Source of the DNA: UBA4744 sp035282865
Lineage (GTDB): Bacteria; Actinomycetota; Acidimicrobiia; Spongiisociales; UBA4744
NCBI GenBank assembly: GCA_035282865.1
Contig: DATEVB010000038.1
Coordinates: 1 to 29,784 of the forward strand
Direction of reading: 5' to 3'
Length of the DNA stretch: 29,784 bases
The position numbers and the translations under genes were made by a program. The notes below the pieces were generated by a model. It did not search any database and was not told where the DNA came from. It saw only the letters and a list, made by a program, of their open reading frames with translations. Shown one piece after another: positions 7,679 to 15,448 of the stretch. The number at the start of each line of letters is the position of its first letter. Positions within the stretch are counted from its first letter, which is position 1.

Positions 7679-9238
7679 CTATGAATCCAGAGCCCGAACG
7701 AATACCGCCGCAGAACGGTCGCGAGAAACCTCCACCCATGCATCGCTTTCCGCCAGGACCTGGGCCAGAGCCGCCTCGGGCTCGATCAGAACCCAATCGA
7801 CCTGGTAGGCGGCGAGGACTTCATTCCAGTCCGCCCGCCCCGTGAAGGTCTCTTCGTACTCCCGTGTCAGCTCCGGTCCATAGAAATCCGTCTGCCCGTC
7901 TATGAACACCTCGATGTCGGGCCAACAGCAGTAGAGGAGATACCCACCCCACGCAAACTGGTTGAACACCCGGTCTCCCGGTGGAGCGGCTGCGAGTACG
8001 TCCATCGTTTCGATCGGGAACAGGTCTTGTCTGAAGAAGAACGGGCTCTCACGTTCTGCCGGTCCCATCATCAGGCCGACGACGAGGACAACGAACAATG
8101 ACATCGTTCCTCCGATGACGGTGCGGTTGACCTCCGACCAGGGTTCACCCCGATGGGCCAGCCAGGCGCGGGGGCGGCCCAGGAACTCAGGATGTGATTG
8201 CATTGTTGCGATTAGTTGCTCAGCGAGGAGCGGAATCGCGATCAGCGCGAAGAGTGGGACGTTGCGAAACGAATACATCGCCAAAGCCGCCCATCCCACG
8301 AAGAGGATCCGTCCGGAATTGCGCCGCGGCAGTGAGAGGACAACCCCGAGAAGGACGATCAGAAGGAAGGGCCAGAAGCCCTTGAGGTGGAAGTCGGGTG
8401 AGTTGTACTCCGTGGTGAACCTGAGTAGGAAATCGTCTCCGATGTAGCCAAAGCTGTTGGCGATCAAGCGGATGCCGTTGGGGTTCGCCAGTGATGCCAC
8501 TATCGAGGCTCCGAGAACCAGCGACAGATGCCGCGCTCGAGCACGGGCACGGTCGAGTAGCGCTGCGACCAGGTACATGCCGACCAGAACGAACCCGACG
8601 ATGAATGCTCCGTGCGTGTTGGCCCAGATCAGCGTCAAGGGAATGAGGGCGTATACGCTCTTGCGGCGGCCCTGCTCGTAGTCGGCGAGTGCTATCACCC
8701 AGTAGGCGAAAAACACAAATGTGAACACATGAGGCCGGGCTGCCCAATGCACAACGGATGCAACGGCGCCCAGCAGGGAGAGTGGTATTACCGCCGAAAC
8801 CGGGACCCCACGTCTCAGCAGCGCCCGGCTCACGATCACCCACGGTGCGGAGACCATTATCGCAGTGAGCAGGCCGATTCCGTTGAAGCCCGCCACCCGG
8901 TGGGCAACACCCAGCACCAGCTGAGCGAGCCATTCATGTGCGACGATCGGCGACCCTGCCCGCGTGTATGAGAATACGTCGGTGAGCGGCACGGTCCGGT
9001 TCTCGAACATCCATTCCGCCAACCGGAGATGTCTTCCCAGGTCGCCGTCGCGGCTGGTGAGGGCGGCTCCGAGGGCAAGTGCCGCAAAGAAGGCGGTGAG
9101 GAAGACGATATCGTTGGGGGAGGGCAGGAGCCACCGCCGATAGCCGCGGGGGACCGGGGGAATTCGTTGACCATGCGGCTCAACGGGCATGTCGGGCAGA
9201 CTTCGGTAGTCGGGCTTGCTGGGAGGCAGTCGCGACAT
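7679..9238 (-). CDS. Large GT-C-like polytopic membrane protein (paralog of 20984-22351)
   Basis: This 519-residue protein has a cytoplasmic N-terminus of about 45 residues and roughly ten to twelve hydrophobic segments, then a soluble C-terminal tail of about 110 residues. After the first segment comes an acidic loop (DGDLGRHLRLAEW) followed by VPLTDVFSYTRAG and HEWLAQL. A similar loop is seen in a family of bacterial GT-C-like membrane proteins that I cannot name precisely. The C-terminal tail (GGYLLY, then VFIDGQTDFYG) is shared with the protein at 20984-22351. ATG at 9238 is chosen because a TATCCT -10 box lies 7 nt upstream, which suggests a leaderless message. ATG at 9262 would add 8 residues. 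A glycosyltransferase role is inferred from topology and the acidic loop, with no substrate evidence. Confidence 0.7.
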   Translation of the reverse strand: MSRLPPSKPDYRSLPDMPVEPHGQRIPPVPRGYRRWLLPSPNDIVFLTAFFAALALGAALTSRDGDLGRHLRLAEWMFENRTVPLTDVFSYTRAGSPIVAHEWLAQLVLGVAHRVAGFNGIGLLTAIMVSAPWVIVSRALLRRGVPVSAVIPLSLLGAVASVVHWAARPHVFTFVFFAYWVIALADYEQGRRKSVYALIPLTLIWANTHGAFIVGFVLVGMYLVAALLDRARARARHLSLVLGASIVASLANPNGIRLIANSFGYIGDDFLLRFTTEYNSPDFHLKGFWPFLLIVLLGVVLSLPRRNSGRILFVGWAALAMYSFRNVPLFALIAIPLLAEQLIATMQSHPEFLGRPRAWLAHRGEPWSEVNRTVIGGTMSLFVVLVVGLMMGPAERESPFFFRQDLFPIETMDVLAAAPPGDRVFNQFAWGGYLLYCCWPDIEVFIDGQTDFYGPELTREYEETFTGRADWNEVLAAYQVDWVLIEPEAALAQVLAESDAWVEVSRDRSAAVFVRALDS

Positions 9239-9245
9239 GGAGAGC

Positions 9246-9251
9246 AGGATA
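9246..9251 (-). promoter_or_regulatory. Candidate -10 box for leaderless membrane protein gene
   Basis: On the minus strand TATCCT lies 7 nt before the ATG at 9238. This spacing fits transcription beginning at the start codon. No clear -35 element is seen. Confidence 0.5.
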
Positions 9252-9546
9252 GGAGCAACCAACCAGACCGTGAGGGAATCAGGGATGGGCTGGCGCCGCC
9301 CGGTACCCCGGTACCGGGAGTGGGATCGAAGGCAGGCCGGCGGGATGATTGCCGCACTGCGAGGGGCGGTTCCTGCCGGGCCAGGGAGGGTTCCCAGGCA
9401 GGCGAACCCGTTGAATGCCCCTCCCGGCCCAGCGCATCAACTCCATCGGCAGATGGCGGGGAAATCCTGAGCAAGAGATTGTTTCGCTCTGGCGTTACTT
9501 CCCGGTGGATACCGCTGGGTCTCACCCGAAGACAGGAGTTGGAGAG
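9252..9546. other. Non-coding gap with a 9-bp inverted repeat
   Basis: This is the stretch between the 3' end of tRNA-Leu and the promoter of the minus-strand membrane protein gene. It contains a perfect 9-bp inverted repeat with a 2-nt centre at 9299-9318 (CCCGGTACC, CC, GGTACCGGG), with no T-run on either side. Open frames through it have no credible start signal or recognisable product. I see no gene here. Confidence 0.4.
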
Positions 9547-9629
9547 TACCGGGAGCGGGATTCGAACCCGCACGCCCTTTCGGACAACGGATTTTGAGTC
9601 CGTCGCGTCTACCGTTCCGCCATCCCGGC
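9547..9629 (-). tRNA. tRNA-Leu (anticodon CAA)
   Basis: An 83-nt class II tRNA is encoded on the minus strand. The acceptor arms pair as GCCGGGA with TCCCGGT. The anticodon stem-loop is ACGGA-CTCAAAA-TCCGT, giving anticodon CAA for UUG codons. The T arm has GCGGG-TTCGAAT-CCCGC. A long variable arm (GTCCGAAAGGGC region) is typical of leucine tRNAs. The 3' CCA is not encoded. A CATAAT -10 box lies just upstream. Confidence 0.95.
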
Positions 9630-9639
9630 TGGATGCCTC

Positions 9640-9647
9640 ATTATGGT
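9640..9647. promoter_or_regulatory. Overlapping divergent -10 boxes: tRNA-Leu (-) and coiled-coil gene (+)
   Basis: Minus strand: CATAAT (forward 9640-9645), with 10 nt to the first base of tRNA-Leu. Plus strand: TATGGT (9642-9647), about 28 nt before the ATG at 9676. The two boxes share four bases. The -35 regions are weak on both strands (TTCCGA at 17 nt on the minus strand). Confidence 0.45.
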
Positions 9648-9675
9648 ACGCAGCCGCCGACGTCGGAACGACCTG

Positions 9676-9954
9676 ATGGGTGTAGAGGCCAAACTCTTCA
9701 AGATCAATGATGCCATCGAGGCTCTAGCGCGCGCAGAGGAGCTGGTTGCCGAGGAACTGCGGTTCCACCGCCACATCGACGATGACGCCCAACGTGACGC
9801 AGCAGTGAGCGAGGACTGGCAGGACCGATCCTTCGCCCGGGACACCGCTGCCGACGTCGCCCGCTTCGAAAAGGCCCTCGCCGATGTCAGTTCGAGGCGC
9901 CAACGCTTGGAGCGGAAACGGGACAAGCTGCTGAGCCACCTCGGCGACCTATGA
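9676..9954 (+). CDS. Small charged coiled-coil protein of unknown function
   Basis: I do not recognise this 92-residue protein. It is highly charged, helical in character, and lacks cysteines, a signal peptide and membrane segments. Two heptad-like helices are visible, roughly residues 5-35 (AIEALARAEELVAEELRF) and 60-90 (EKALADVSSRRQRLERKRD). They are separated by an acidic segment containing DDDAQRD and EDWQDR, suggesting a helical hairpin or dimer. ATG at 9676 is preferred over ATG at 9643 because the latter lies within the putative TATGGT -10 box and adds only an Arg-rich run. The stop (TGA 9952-9954) overlaps the presumed polA -10 box. The charged, periodic composition argues for a real gene. 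Function is unknown. Confidence 0.6.
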   Translation: MGVEAKLFKINDAIEALARAEELVAEELRFHRHIDDDAQRDAAVSEDWQDRSFARDTAADVARFEKALADVSSRRQRLERKRDKLLSHLGDL

Positions 9955-9955
9955 T
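9950..9955 (+). promoter_or_regulatory. Candidate -10 box for polA
   Basis: TATGAT lies 8 nt upstream of the polA ATG and overlaps the stop codon of the preceding gene. The spacing suits a leaderless or nearly leaderless transcript. No Shine-Dalgarno sequence is present before polA, which agrees with this. Confidence 0.55.
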
Positions 9956-9963
9956 GCGGCTCG

Positions 9964-12594
9964 ATGCCGACCCTCGCCGTTCTGGACGGACACAACCTCG
10001 CCTACCGGGCCTTCTACGCCCTGCCGGATGACCTGGCTACCAGTGCCGGGCAGGTAACCAATGCCGTGTACGGGTTCACCGCCATGTTGATCAAAATGCT
10101 CGGTGACCATCACCCGGATGCGGTGACGGTGGCGTGGGACACCCCGAAGCCGACCTTCCGGAAAGAGGCGTACGCCGACTACAAGGCGCAGCGGGAAAAG
10201 GCGCCCGACATGTTCAGCAGTCAGCTGCCGCTGATTCGGGAGGTGGTTGACACGCTGGGGATGCGCCAGCTGGAGCTGCCCGGGTTCGAAGCCGACGATG
10301 TGATCGCCACCGTGGCGTCACAGGCGAGCACAGAAGGTTGGGATGTGCTCATCGTCAGCGGAGATCGCGATACCTTTCAGCTCATCGACGACCATTGCCG
10401 TGTGCTCTATACCCGACGCGGCATTTCTGACATGGTGGTCGCCGACCAAGCCTGGGTTGAAGAACGATACGGAATCCGAGCAGACCAGTATCCCGAGTAC
10501 GCCGCGCTGCGGGGCGATACGTCCGACAACTTGCCCGGGGTACCCGGAGTGGGAGAGAAAACTGCCACGCGACTCATCGCCGGCTACGGGAACCTCGAAG
10601 GCCTTTACGACCACCTCGATGAACAGACGCCCAAGCTGAGCGAGAGCCTCACCGCCCACCGCGAGCAGGTATTCCTGAACCGGCGCCTGATGCGTCTGGT
10701 CCGGGACCTTTCCCTGGACATCGCGACGGAGGGTCTGCGCTGGGCGGGCTTCGACCGGGAGGCCGCAAAGGACATCTTCGAGAGTTTGGAGTTCCACTCG
10801 TTGTGGGACCGGCTCATGGCGTTGGGTTCCGTGTCCGGCGGACCGGCGGGTGAGGTCCTGGAGGTCGAAACGGGAGTGGTCACCGACCCGGCGGAAATAC
10901 GGGAGCTGGCCACCCGGGTGCCACTGGTGCTGGAGCCGGTCTGGGATGGGCACGAGCTCGCCGGTGTAGCCATTGCCCGCAGCGACGAACGCGCCGCCTT
11001 CGTGCCCGGTTCCAACCTGGAAATGATGGCGCCCGTGCTGGGTGAACCGAACCATCCCAAGGTGTTACACGACGCCAAAGACTTCATACGGTATCTGCTG
11101 GTGGCCGGAATGAGATTCGATGGACTGGCCACGGACACGGCGCTGGCCGCCTATCTTCTCAATCCGGCCGCCCGTACCTACCAGCTCGAGGATCTGGCCG
11201 GGCGCTACCTCAACGTCGAGCTCGAATCGCCCGACCGGGACGACGATGCCGGCGCACAGGGGATGCTCGACTTCGGCGGCGGTCCGGACATCGAAGCAGC
11301 CGGTCGACGGGTGGTTATCGTCGGTAAGCTGGCCGAGCGGCTCAGAGCCGAGCTTGCGGAGCGGAACGAACTGGCGCTGCTGGACGATATAGAGATGCCG
11401 CTGGTTTTGGTGCTGGCCCGCATGGAGGCGGCCGGAATCGGCATCGACCGCGAATACCTCGAAGAACTCGGAGAGAGCTTGAGGGACCAGCTGGCTGATT
11501 TGGAACGGCGCATCCACGAGGCAGCCGGCGAGCCGTTCAACGTCAACTCAACCGGGCAGCTGCGCGAAATCCTCTTCGATCAGCTCGGCTTGCCCGTGCT
11601 CAAGAAAACTCCCAAAGGGGCGCCCTCGACCGACGCATCGGTCCTCGAGAAACTCGCCGACGCTCATCCGATCGTGTCTGATCTACTCGAGTATCGCGAG
11701 TTGGAGAAGTTGCGTTCGACGTACGTGGATGGCTATTTGCCGCTCGTTACCGAGGATGGTCGTATCCACACGCGCTTCAACCAACTGACGGCTACTACCG
11801 GTCGTTTGTCGTCCGACAAACCGAACCTGCAAAACATCCCGGTGCGTTCTGAGCGTGGAAAGACGATACGACGGGCTTTCGTGCCGCGGGAGAGCTGGCG
11901 GTTTGTGATCGCAGACTATTCGCAGATCGAGTTGCGGGTCCTGGCCCACCTGAGCGAGGATCCGGGCCTCCTCGAGGCTTTCCGGGGTACCGAAACCGAT
12001 ATTCACACTGAGACGGCGGCCCGGGTGTTCGGGTTGGAACCGGCGCACGTGACCCTCGAGATGCGCCGACGGGCCAAGGCCATCAACTTCGGTCTCTTGT
12101 ACGGCATGGAAGCCTTCGGCCTCGCCGATCGTCTCCAGATCTCGCGTGAAGAGGCTCGCCAGCACATCGAAACCTATTTCGAGCAGTTCCCGCTCGTGCG
12201 GGAGTTCCTGCAGAGCGTCGTCACCGAAGCGCGCAATCGCGGCTACACGCAGACGATCTTCGGGAGGCGCCGCTACCTGCCCGAACTCTCCAGTGACAAT
12301 TTCCGGATCCGGCAAATGGGTGAGCGAATGGCATTGAACGCCCCGGTGCAGGGATCGGCTGCCGACATCATCAAAAAGGCGATGGTCGATTTGGACTCGG
12401 GCTTGCAGCAGGCGGGACTTGCAACAACGTTGCTACTGCAGATCCACGATGAGCTGATCCTGGAGGCTCCCGAGGATGAGCTGGCGGACGCCGAGGCGCT
12501 CACCAGGACGCTCATGGAGGGGGTTGCCGAGTTGAAGGTGCCTCTGCGCGTCGACCTGTCGACCGGTACCAACCTGGCGGACGCTAAGGGCTGA
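9964..12594 (+). CDS. polA: DNA polymerase I (PolA)
   Basis: PolA fills gaps and removes RNA primers in lagging-strand synthesis and excision repair. At 876 residues it has three regions. Residues about 1-290 are a 5'-3' exonuclease (LAVLDGHNLAYRAF, FEADDVIA, SGDRDTFQL, GDTSDNLPGVPGVGEKTA). Residues about 300-490 are a 3'-5' exonuclease-like domain. Residues about 500-876 are the polymerase. Motif A is ADYSQIELR (near 650), motif B is RRRAKAINFGLLYG, and motif C is IHDE with His828, Asp829 and Glu830. The middle domain has PLVLEPVWDG where proofreading enzymes carry the metal-binding DxE, so proofreading is probably lost, as in Taq and several actinobacterial PolA proteins. The ATG at 9964 follows a TATGAT box. 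Confidence 0.97.
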   Translation: MPTLAVLDGHNLAYRAFYALPDDLATSAGQVTNAVYGFTAMLIKMLGDHHPDAVTVAWDTPKPTFRKEAYADYKAQREKAPDMFSSQLPLIREVVDTLGMRQLELPGFEADDVIATVASQASTEGWDVLIVSGDRDTFQLIDDHCRVLYTRRGISDMVVADQAWVEERYGIRADQYPEYAALRGDTSDNLPGVPGVGEKTATRLIAGYGNLEGLYDHLDEQTPKLSESLTAHREQVFLNRRLMRLVRDLSLDIATEGLRWAGFDREAAKDIFESLEFHSLWDRLMALGSVSGGPAGEVLEVETGVVTDPAEIRELATRVPLVLEPVWDGHELAGVAIARSDERAAFVPGSNLEMMAPVLGEPNHPKVLHDAKDFIRYLLVAGMRFDGLATDTALAAYLLNPAARTYQLEDLAGRYLNVELESPDRDDDAGAQGMLDFGGGPDIEAAGRRVVIVGKLAERLRAELAERNELALLDDIEMPLVLVLARMEAAGIGIDREYLEELGESLRDQLADLERRIHEAAGEPFNVNSTGQLREILFDQLGLPVLKKTPKGAPSTDASVLEKLADAHPIVSDLLEYRELEKLRSTYVDGYLPLVTEDGRIHTRFNQLTATTGRLSSDKPNLQNIPVRSERGKTIRRAFVPRESWRFVIADYSQIELRVLAHLSEDPGLLEAFRGTETDIHTETAARVFGLEPAHVTLEMRRRAKAINFGLLYGMEAFGLADRLQISREEARQHIETYFEQFPLVREFLQSVVTEARNRGYTQTIFGRRRYLPELSSDNFRIRQMGERMALNAPVQGSAADIIKKAMVDLDSGLQQAGLATTLLLQIHDELILEAPEDELADAEALTRTLMEGVAELKVPLRVDLSTGTNLADAKG

Positions 12595-12630
12595 CCGCGT
12601 TTACCCCGGGGTTGCACCGCTCTCGTGTGG

Positions 12631-12636
12631 TATCGT
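12631..12636 (+). promoter_or_regulatory. Candidate -10 box for rpsA
   Basis: TATCGT is centred in the 103-nt gap after polA and would give a leader of about 55 nt. A TTGCAC at 12612-12617 is 13 nt away, too close for a standard -35. A strong Shine-Dalgarno sequence (GGAGGAG, 12679-12685) precedes the rpsA ATG by 12 nt. Confidence 0.4.
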
Positions 12637-12697
12637 AACCAGCGCCTTACGCACTCACGCGCGCTAAGAGCAAATTCTGGAGGAGCAACAACCATAC

Positions 12698-14287
12698 ATG
12701 ACCACTGAACACGAGTCCGCGCCCGCCAACCATCCCCAAGGGATCGAGGAGCCGGACACTTCCCAGGCCACCGCCGAAACGGCTGCCACCACCGACGAAC
12801 CGGCCAACGACGCCTCCGAGACGGCTTCTGCCGTCGAGGAAACGGCATCGGCGGACGCAGAAGTGCCGCCGGTCAGCGATGAATCTGCGACACCGGACAC
12901 GGCCCCCGAGACCGGGTCGATTCCCCCGGCCCGGTCGGACAAGGTACGAGCTGTGCCCGACTTCGATGCAGCACCAGGCGACGAAGAGGACGTGAAAGAA
13001 CTCTTCATCCGCGCCGAGCGTCCGGCCATCGTGGCCAAGAGTGTCAGTGATCTTCCCGAGGAGATGCTGGCGGAGGACTTCGCGGCGGCCATCGAACATA
13101 CGGTCCTCGAGTTCAATGAGGGCGACATCGTCGAGGGAACCGTTGCGAGCATCGACCAGGACGAGGTGCTCGTCGACATCGGTTACAAATCCGAGGGCCA
13201 CATACCGCTGAAAGAGTTGTCGATCCGCCACAGCGTCAACCCGCTCGACGTGGTTGCGGTTGGGGACCGGATCGAAGCCCTGGTTCTCGACAAGGAGGAT
13301 GACGAAGGCCGCCTGATTCTCTCCAAGAAGCGAGCTCAGTACGAGCGTGCCTGGGGCCGCATACAGCGGATTCACGCCGAGGGCGGCACAGTAACGGGAC
13401 TGGTCATCGAGGTCGTGAAAGGCGGGGTCATCGTCGACATCGGGCTGCGCGGCTTCCTTCCGGCGTCGCTGGTTGAGCTGCGCAGGGTTCGGGATCTCGA
13501 GCCGTACGTCGGCCAGGAGATCGAGGCCAAGGTGATCGAGCTAGATCGCAACCGGAACAACGTCGTGCTGTCTCGCCGGGCCTACCTCGAGGAGCAGCAG
13601 GCCGAGGAACGTCAGGCATTTCTCGATGATTTAGCCGTTGGTGAGATTCGCCCCGGCACCGTCTCTTCGGTGGTCAACTTCGGAGCGTTCGTCGATTTGG
13701 GCGGCATGGACGGTCTCGTCCATGTGTCCGAGCTGTCCTTCCAGCACGTGAACCACCCTTCCGAGGTGGTCAAAGTAGGCGACGAGGTCAAGGTGAAGGT
13801 CCTCGAGGTCGATCTGGATCGTGAGCGCATCTCGCTCTCGATCAAGCAGACGCAGGAGGATCCGTGGGTGAAGTTCTCGCGAGAGCACGGCCTCGGTGAC
13901 GTCGTCGACGGCACCGTCACCAAGACCGTTCCCTTCGGTGCATTCGTTTCGGTAGGAGACGGTGTCGAGGGACTCGTCCATGTGTCCGAGATCGCCATTC
14001 ATCGCGTTGAGTCCCCCGAGCTGGAGCTGTCCATCGGCCAGTCGGTTTCCGTCAAGGTCACGGAGATGGACGAAGAGCGACGCCGGGTCAGTCTGTCGAT
14101 CAAACAAGCCAATCCTGAGTGGAAGGACCGGGAGCCCGAGGAGCGCGCCCCGCGTCAAAAGCAACCTGAGGTCCGTGAGTTCCAGCGCGAAGAGCCCGAG
14201 CATGAGCAAGTTCGCGCGTTCGATGTCGATTCTTCGCTCGAAGCAATTCTGCAAGAGCTTAAAGAGCGCGGCATCGGCCGCCGATAG
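12698..14287 (+). CDS. rpsA: 30S ribosomal protein S1 (RpsA), four S1 domains
   Basis: S1 binds mRNA on the 30S subunit and helps unfold leaders during initiation. The 529-residue protein begins with about 110 acidic Ala/Thr/Glu-rich residues without visible fold. Four S1 RNA-binding repeats follow, beginning near residues 143 (GDIVEGTVASI), 228 (GGTVTGLVIEV), 312 (IRPGTVSSV) and 400 (GDVVDGTVTKT). The last two carry the canonical FGAFVDLG-like and GLVHVSE motifs. The tail is charged and ends RGIGRR. Four repeats fit the actinobacterial form and contrast with six in E. coli. The ATG at 12698 has a GGAGGAG upstream. PolA followed by RpsA is also the mycobacterial gene order. Confidence 0.96.
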   Translation: MTTEHESAPANHPQGIEEPDTSQATAETAATTDEPANDASETASAVEETASADAEVPPVSDESATPDTAPETGSIPPARSDKVRAVPDFDAAPGDEEDVKELFIRAERPAIVAKSVSDLPEEMLAEDFAAAIEHTVLEFNEGDIVEGTVASIDQDEVLVDIGYKSEGHIPLKELSIRHSVNPLDVVAVGDRIEALVLDKEDDEGRLILSKKRAQYERAWGRIQRIHAEGGTVTGLVIEVVKGGVIVDIGLRGFLPASLVELRRVRDLEPYVGQEIEAKVIELDRNRNNVVLSRRAYLEEQQAEERQAFLDDLAVGEIRPGTVSSVVNFGAFVDLGGMDGLVHVSELSFQHVNHPSEVVKVGDEVKVKVLEVDLDRERISLSIKQTQEDPWVKFSREHGLGDVVDGTVTKTVPFGAFVSVGDGVEGLVHVSEIAIHRVESPELELSIGQSVSVKVTEMDEERRRVSLSIKQANPEWKDREPEERAPRQKQPEVREFQREEPEHEQVRAFDVDSSLEAILQELKERGIGRR

Positions 14288-14574
14288 GTACTTCGAAAGG
14301 TTGACACTCTGAGGATCTGTGGCACTCTGTTGGGTGCCGGGCAGATTCGGACGGGGGGGAAACCGCGCAGCGCTACCAGGTAGGGACCATTGTGCCCAAA
14401 AGGAGGCGACAGTGAAATGCCGAATCTCCTGCACGACGGGCCGGCTCGCCGGCACCCCGACGGGGGCGATGCGCATGGTCTGGTCACTCTGCGTGACGCG
14501 AAATCCATGACATATTGACCCAAATCGGCCACCCTTACCGTGATACCGAACGGGTTTAGACTGAAGGAGATTCG
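14288..14574 (+). promoter_or_regulatory. Upstream region of the Tad operon, promoter-like and structured
   Basis: This 287-nt gap separates rpsA from cpaB. It holds a consensus -35 (TTGACA, 14301-14306) with a weak CACTCT 16 nt later. An 8-bp helix can form between TTGGGTGC (14330-14337) and GTGCCCAA (14392-14399), with two G-U pairs. AGGAGG follows at 14401-14406 and could pair with CTCCT downstream (14426-14430). A GCCGGC/GCCGGC hairpin lies near 14440-14453. A second possible promoter just before cpaB is TTACCG (14535-14540), 16 nt, TAGACT (14557-14562). The helix and the first promoter conflict, because the predicted start (about 14335) would remove part of the helix. I could not match it to a known riboswitch class. 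Confidence 0.35.
14412..14510 (+). CDS. Possible 32-codon micro-ORF after a perfect Shine-Dalgarno
   Basis: AGGAGG at 14401-14406 sits 5 nt before a GTG at 14412 that opens a 32-residue frame beginning VKCRISC. An ATG at 14417, in another frame and 10 nt from the same site, opens a 33-residue frame ending at 14518. The two frames overlap and neither encodes a recognisable peptide. The strong ribosome-binding site is the only real support. It could be a leader peptide of the Tad operon or a chance match. Confidence 0.2.
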   Translation: MKCRISCTTGRLAGTPTGAMRMVWSLCVTRNP

Positions 14575-15447
14575 ATGGGCAGGCGAACCCTGGTCCTGAT
14601 TGTGGCTCTGCTGCTGGCAGGTATTGCCGCATTTGCCGTATGGCAGTTCCTCTCCAATGTGGAAGGGGAGAAAGAGGCCGAGCTCGAACTGCGGGTTGTT
14701 TACCGCGCCGTGGGCACGATCGCCGAAGGAACCGAGGGAAGCCTGGTCCTGTCGCAAGAGCGCGCCCTGGAGAGCGAGGAGGAGACCAGGTTCCTCCCCG
14801 ACAACTCGATCGGCTCGCTGGAACAACTGACCGCTACGCTTACGGGTCGTGTCGCGGCCGGTCCGATCTCGAACAACTCCATTCTGACGACCGAGCAGTG
14901 GGTTGATTTGACTGCGGACATCAAGCCTCTGGCGGAGCGAATTCCGGAGGGTAAGCAGGCGATCACCATCGGGGTTGACAACGTCCAAGGGGTCAACGGC
15001 TTCATCGAGGCGGGGGACCGGATCAATGTCATCGTCACCCTGACCGCTCCCATCGAGCAGATCGCAGAAGACGTCATTGCCTCTGAGACCCTCACCGATG
15101 AGGAGCTGCAGGCCCTGCAGGAAGAACTGGAACAGGGCATTATCAGTCGGTTCGTGCTGCAAGGGCTACCGGTGTTGGCGGTGGGCGACGAGATCCGCGC
15201 CGACGAGGAAGCCGACCAGACGGTCACCGTGACCACCCTGCCCGTCGAGGGGGAAGAAGCCGCCCAGCAGGTCCAGAGGGGTGTCCTGACTCTCGAAGTG
15301 ACCCCGGAAGAGGCGGAACGCATCGTTTACACGTTCTCGACGGGTACCGTATGGTTGACCCTGGTTCCGGAGGACTTCGTCCCGGTGCCCACCGACGGCA
15401 TCACCCGTGACAACTTGTTCGACGCTGCCGAGGAGCTTGGCCAATAG
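14575..15447 (+). CDS. cpaB: CpaB-like Flp pilus assembly protein (SAF domain)
   Basis: This 290-residue protein fits the CpaB/RcpC family, periplasmic or cell-wall-side components of Tad pilus machines. One N-terminal membrane segment covers residues about 5-24, followed by an extracytoplasmic part. After that come a SAF-like beta-rich region (about 40-110, including GRVAAGPISNNSILT) and an RcpC-like region (IPEGKQAITIGVDNVQGVNGFIEAGDRINV). That motif of an allosteric-looking beta strand followed by GDRINV is typical of CpaB. An acidic helical insertion lies at about 160-185. The C-terminal region has LTLEVTPEEAERIVY. A Shine-Dalgarno (GAAGGAGA) precedes the ATG. It opens the Tad operon, with tadZ starting right after it. 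Confidence 0.85.
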   Translation: MGRRTLVLIVALLLAGIAAFAVWQFLSNVEGEKEAELELRVVYRAVGTIAEGTEGSLVLSQERALESEEETRFLPDNSIGSLEQLTATLTGRVAAGPISNNSILTTEQWVDLTADIKPLAERIPEGKQAITIGVDNVQGVNGFIEAGDRINVIVTLTAPIEQIAEDVIASETLTDEELQALQEELEQGIISRFVLQGLPVLAVGDEIRADEEADQTVTVTTLPVEGEEAAQQVQRGVLTLEVTPEEAERIVYTFSTGTVWLTLVPEDFVPVPTDGITRDNLFDAAEELGQ

Positions 15448-15448
15448 C

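Noticed and set aside
9299..9318. 9-bp inverted repeat as a terminator for tRNA-Leu
   Set aside because: No T-run follows on either strand and the site is over 200 nt from the tRNA 3' end, so it is listed only as a repeat in the gap.
14330..14410. A c-di-GMP, cobalamin, SAM or ydaO-type riboswitch before the Tad operon
   Set aside because: A c-di-GMP switch would make sense before a pilus operon, but I could not find the conserved core segments of any of these classes.
14303..14491. Three copies of CACTCTG (near 14305, 14323 and 14485) as a possible operator or CIRCE-like element
   Set aside because: The first two are 18 nt apart in direct orientation, not the inverted CIRCE arrangement, and the third is distant. 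Short repeats of this length can arise by chance.
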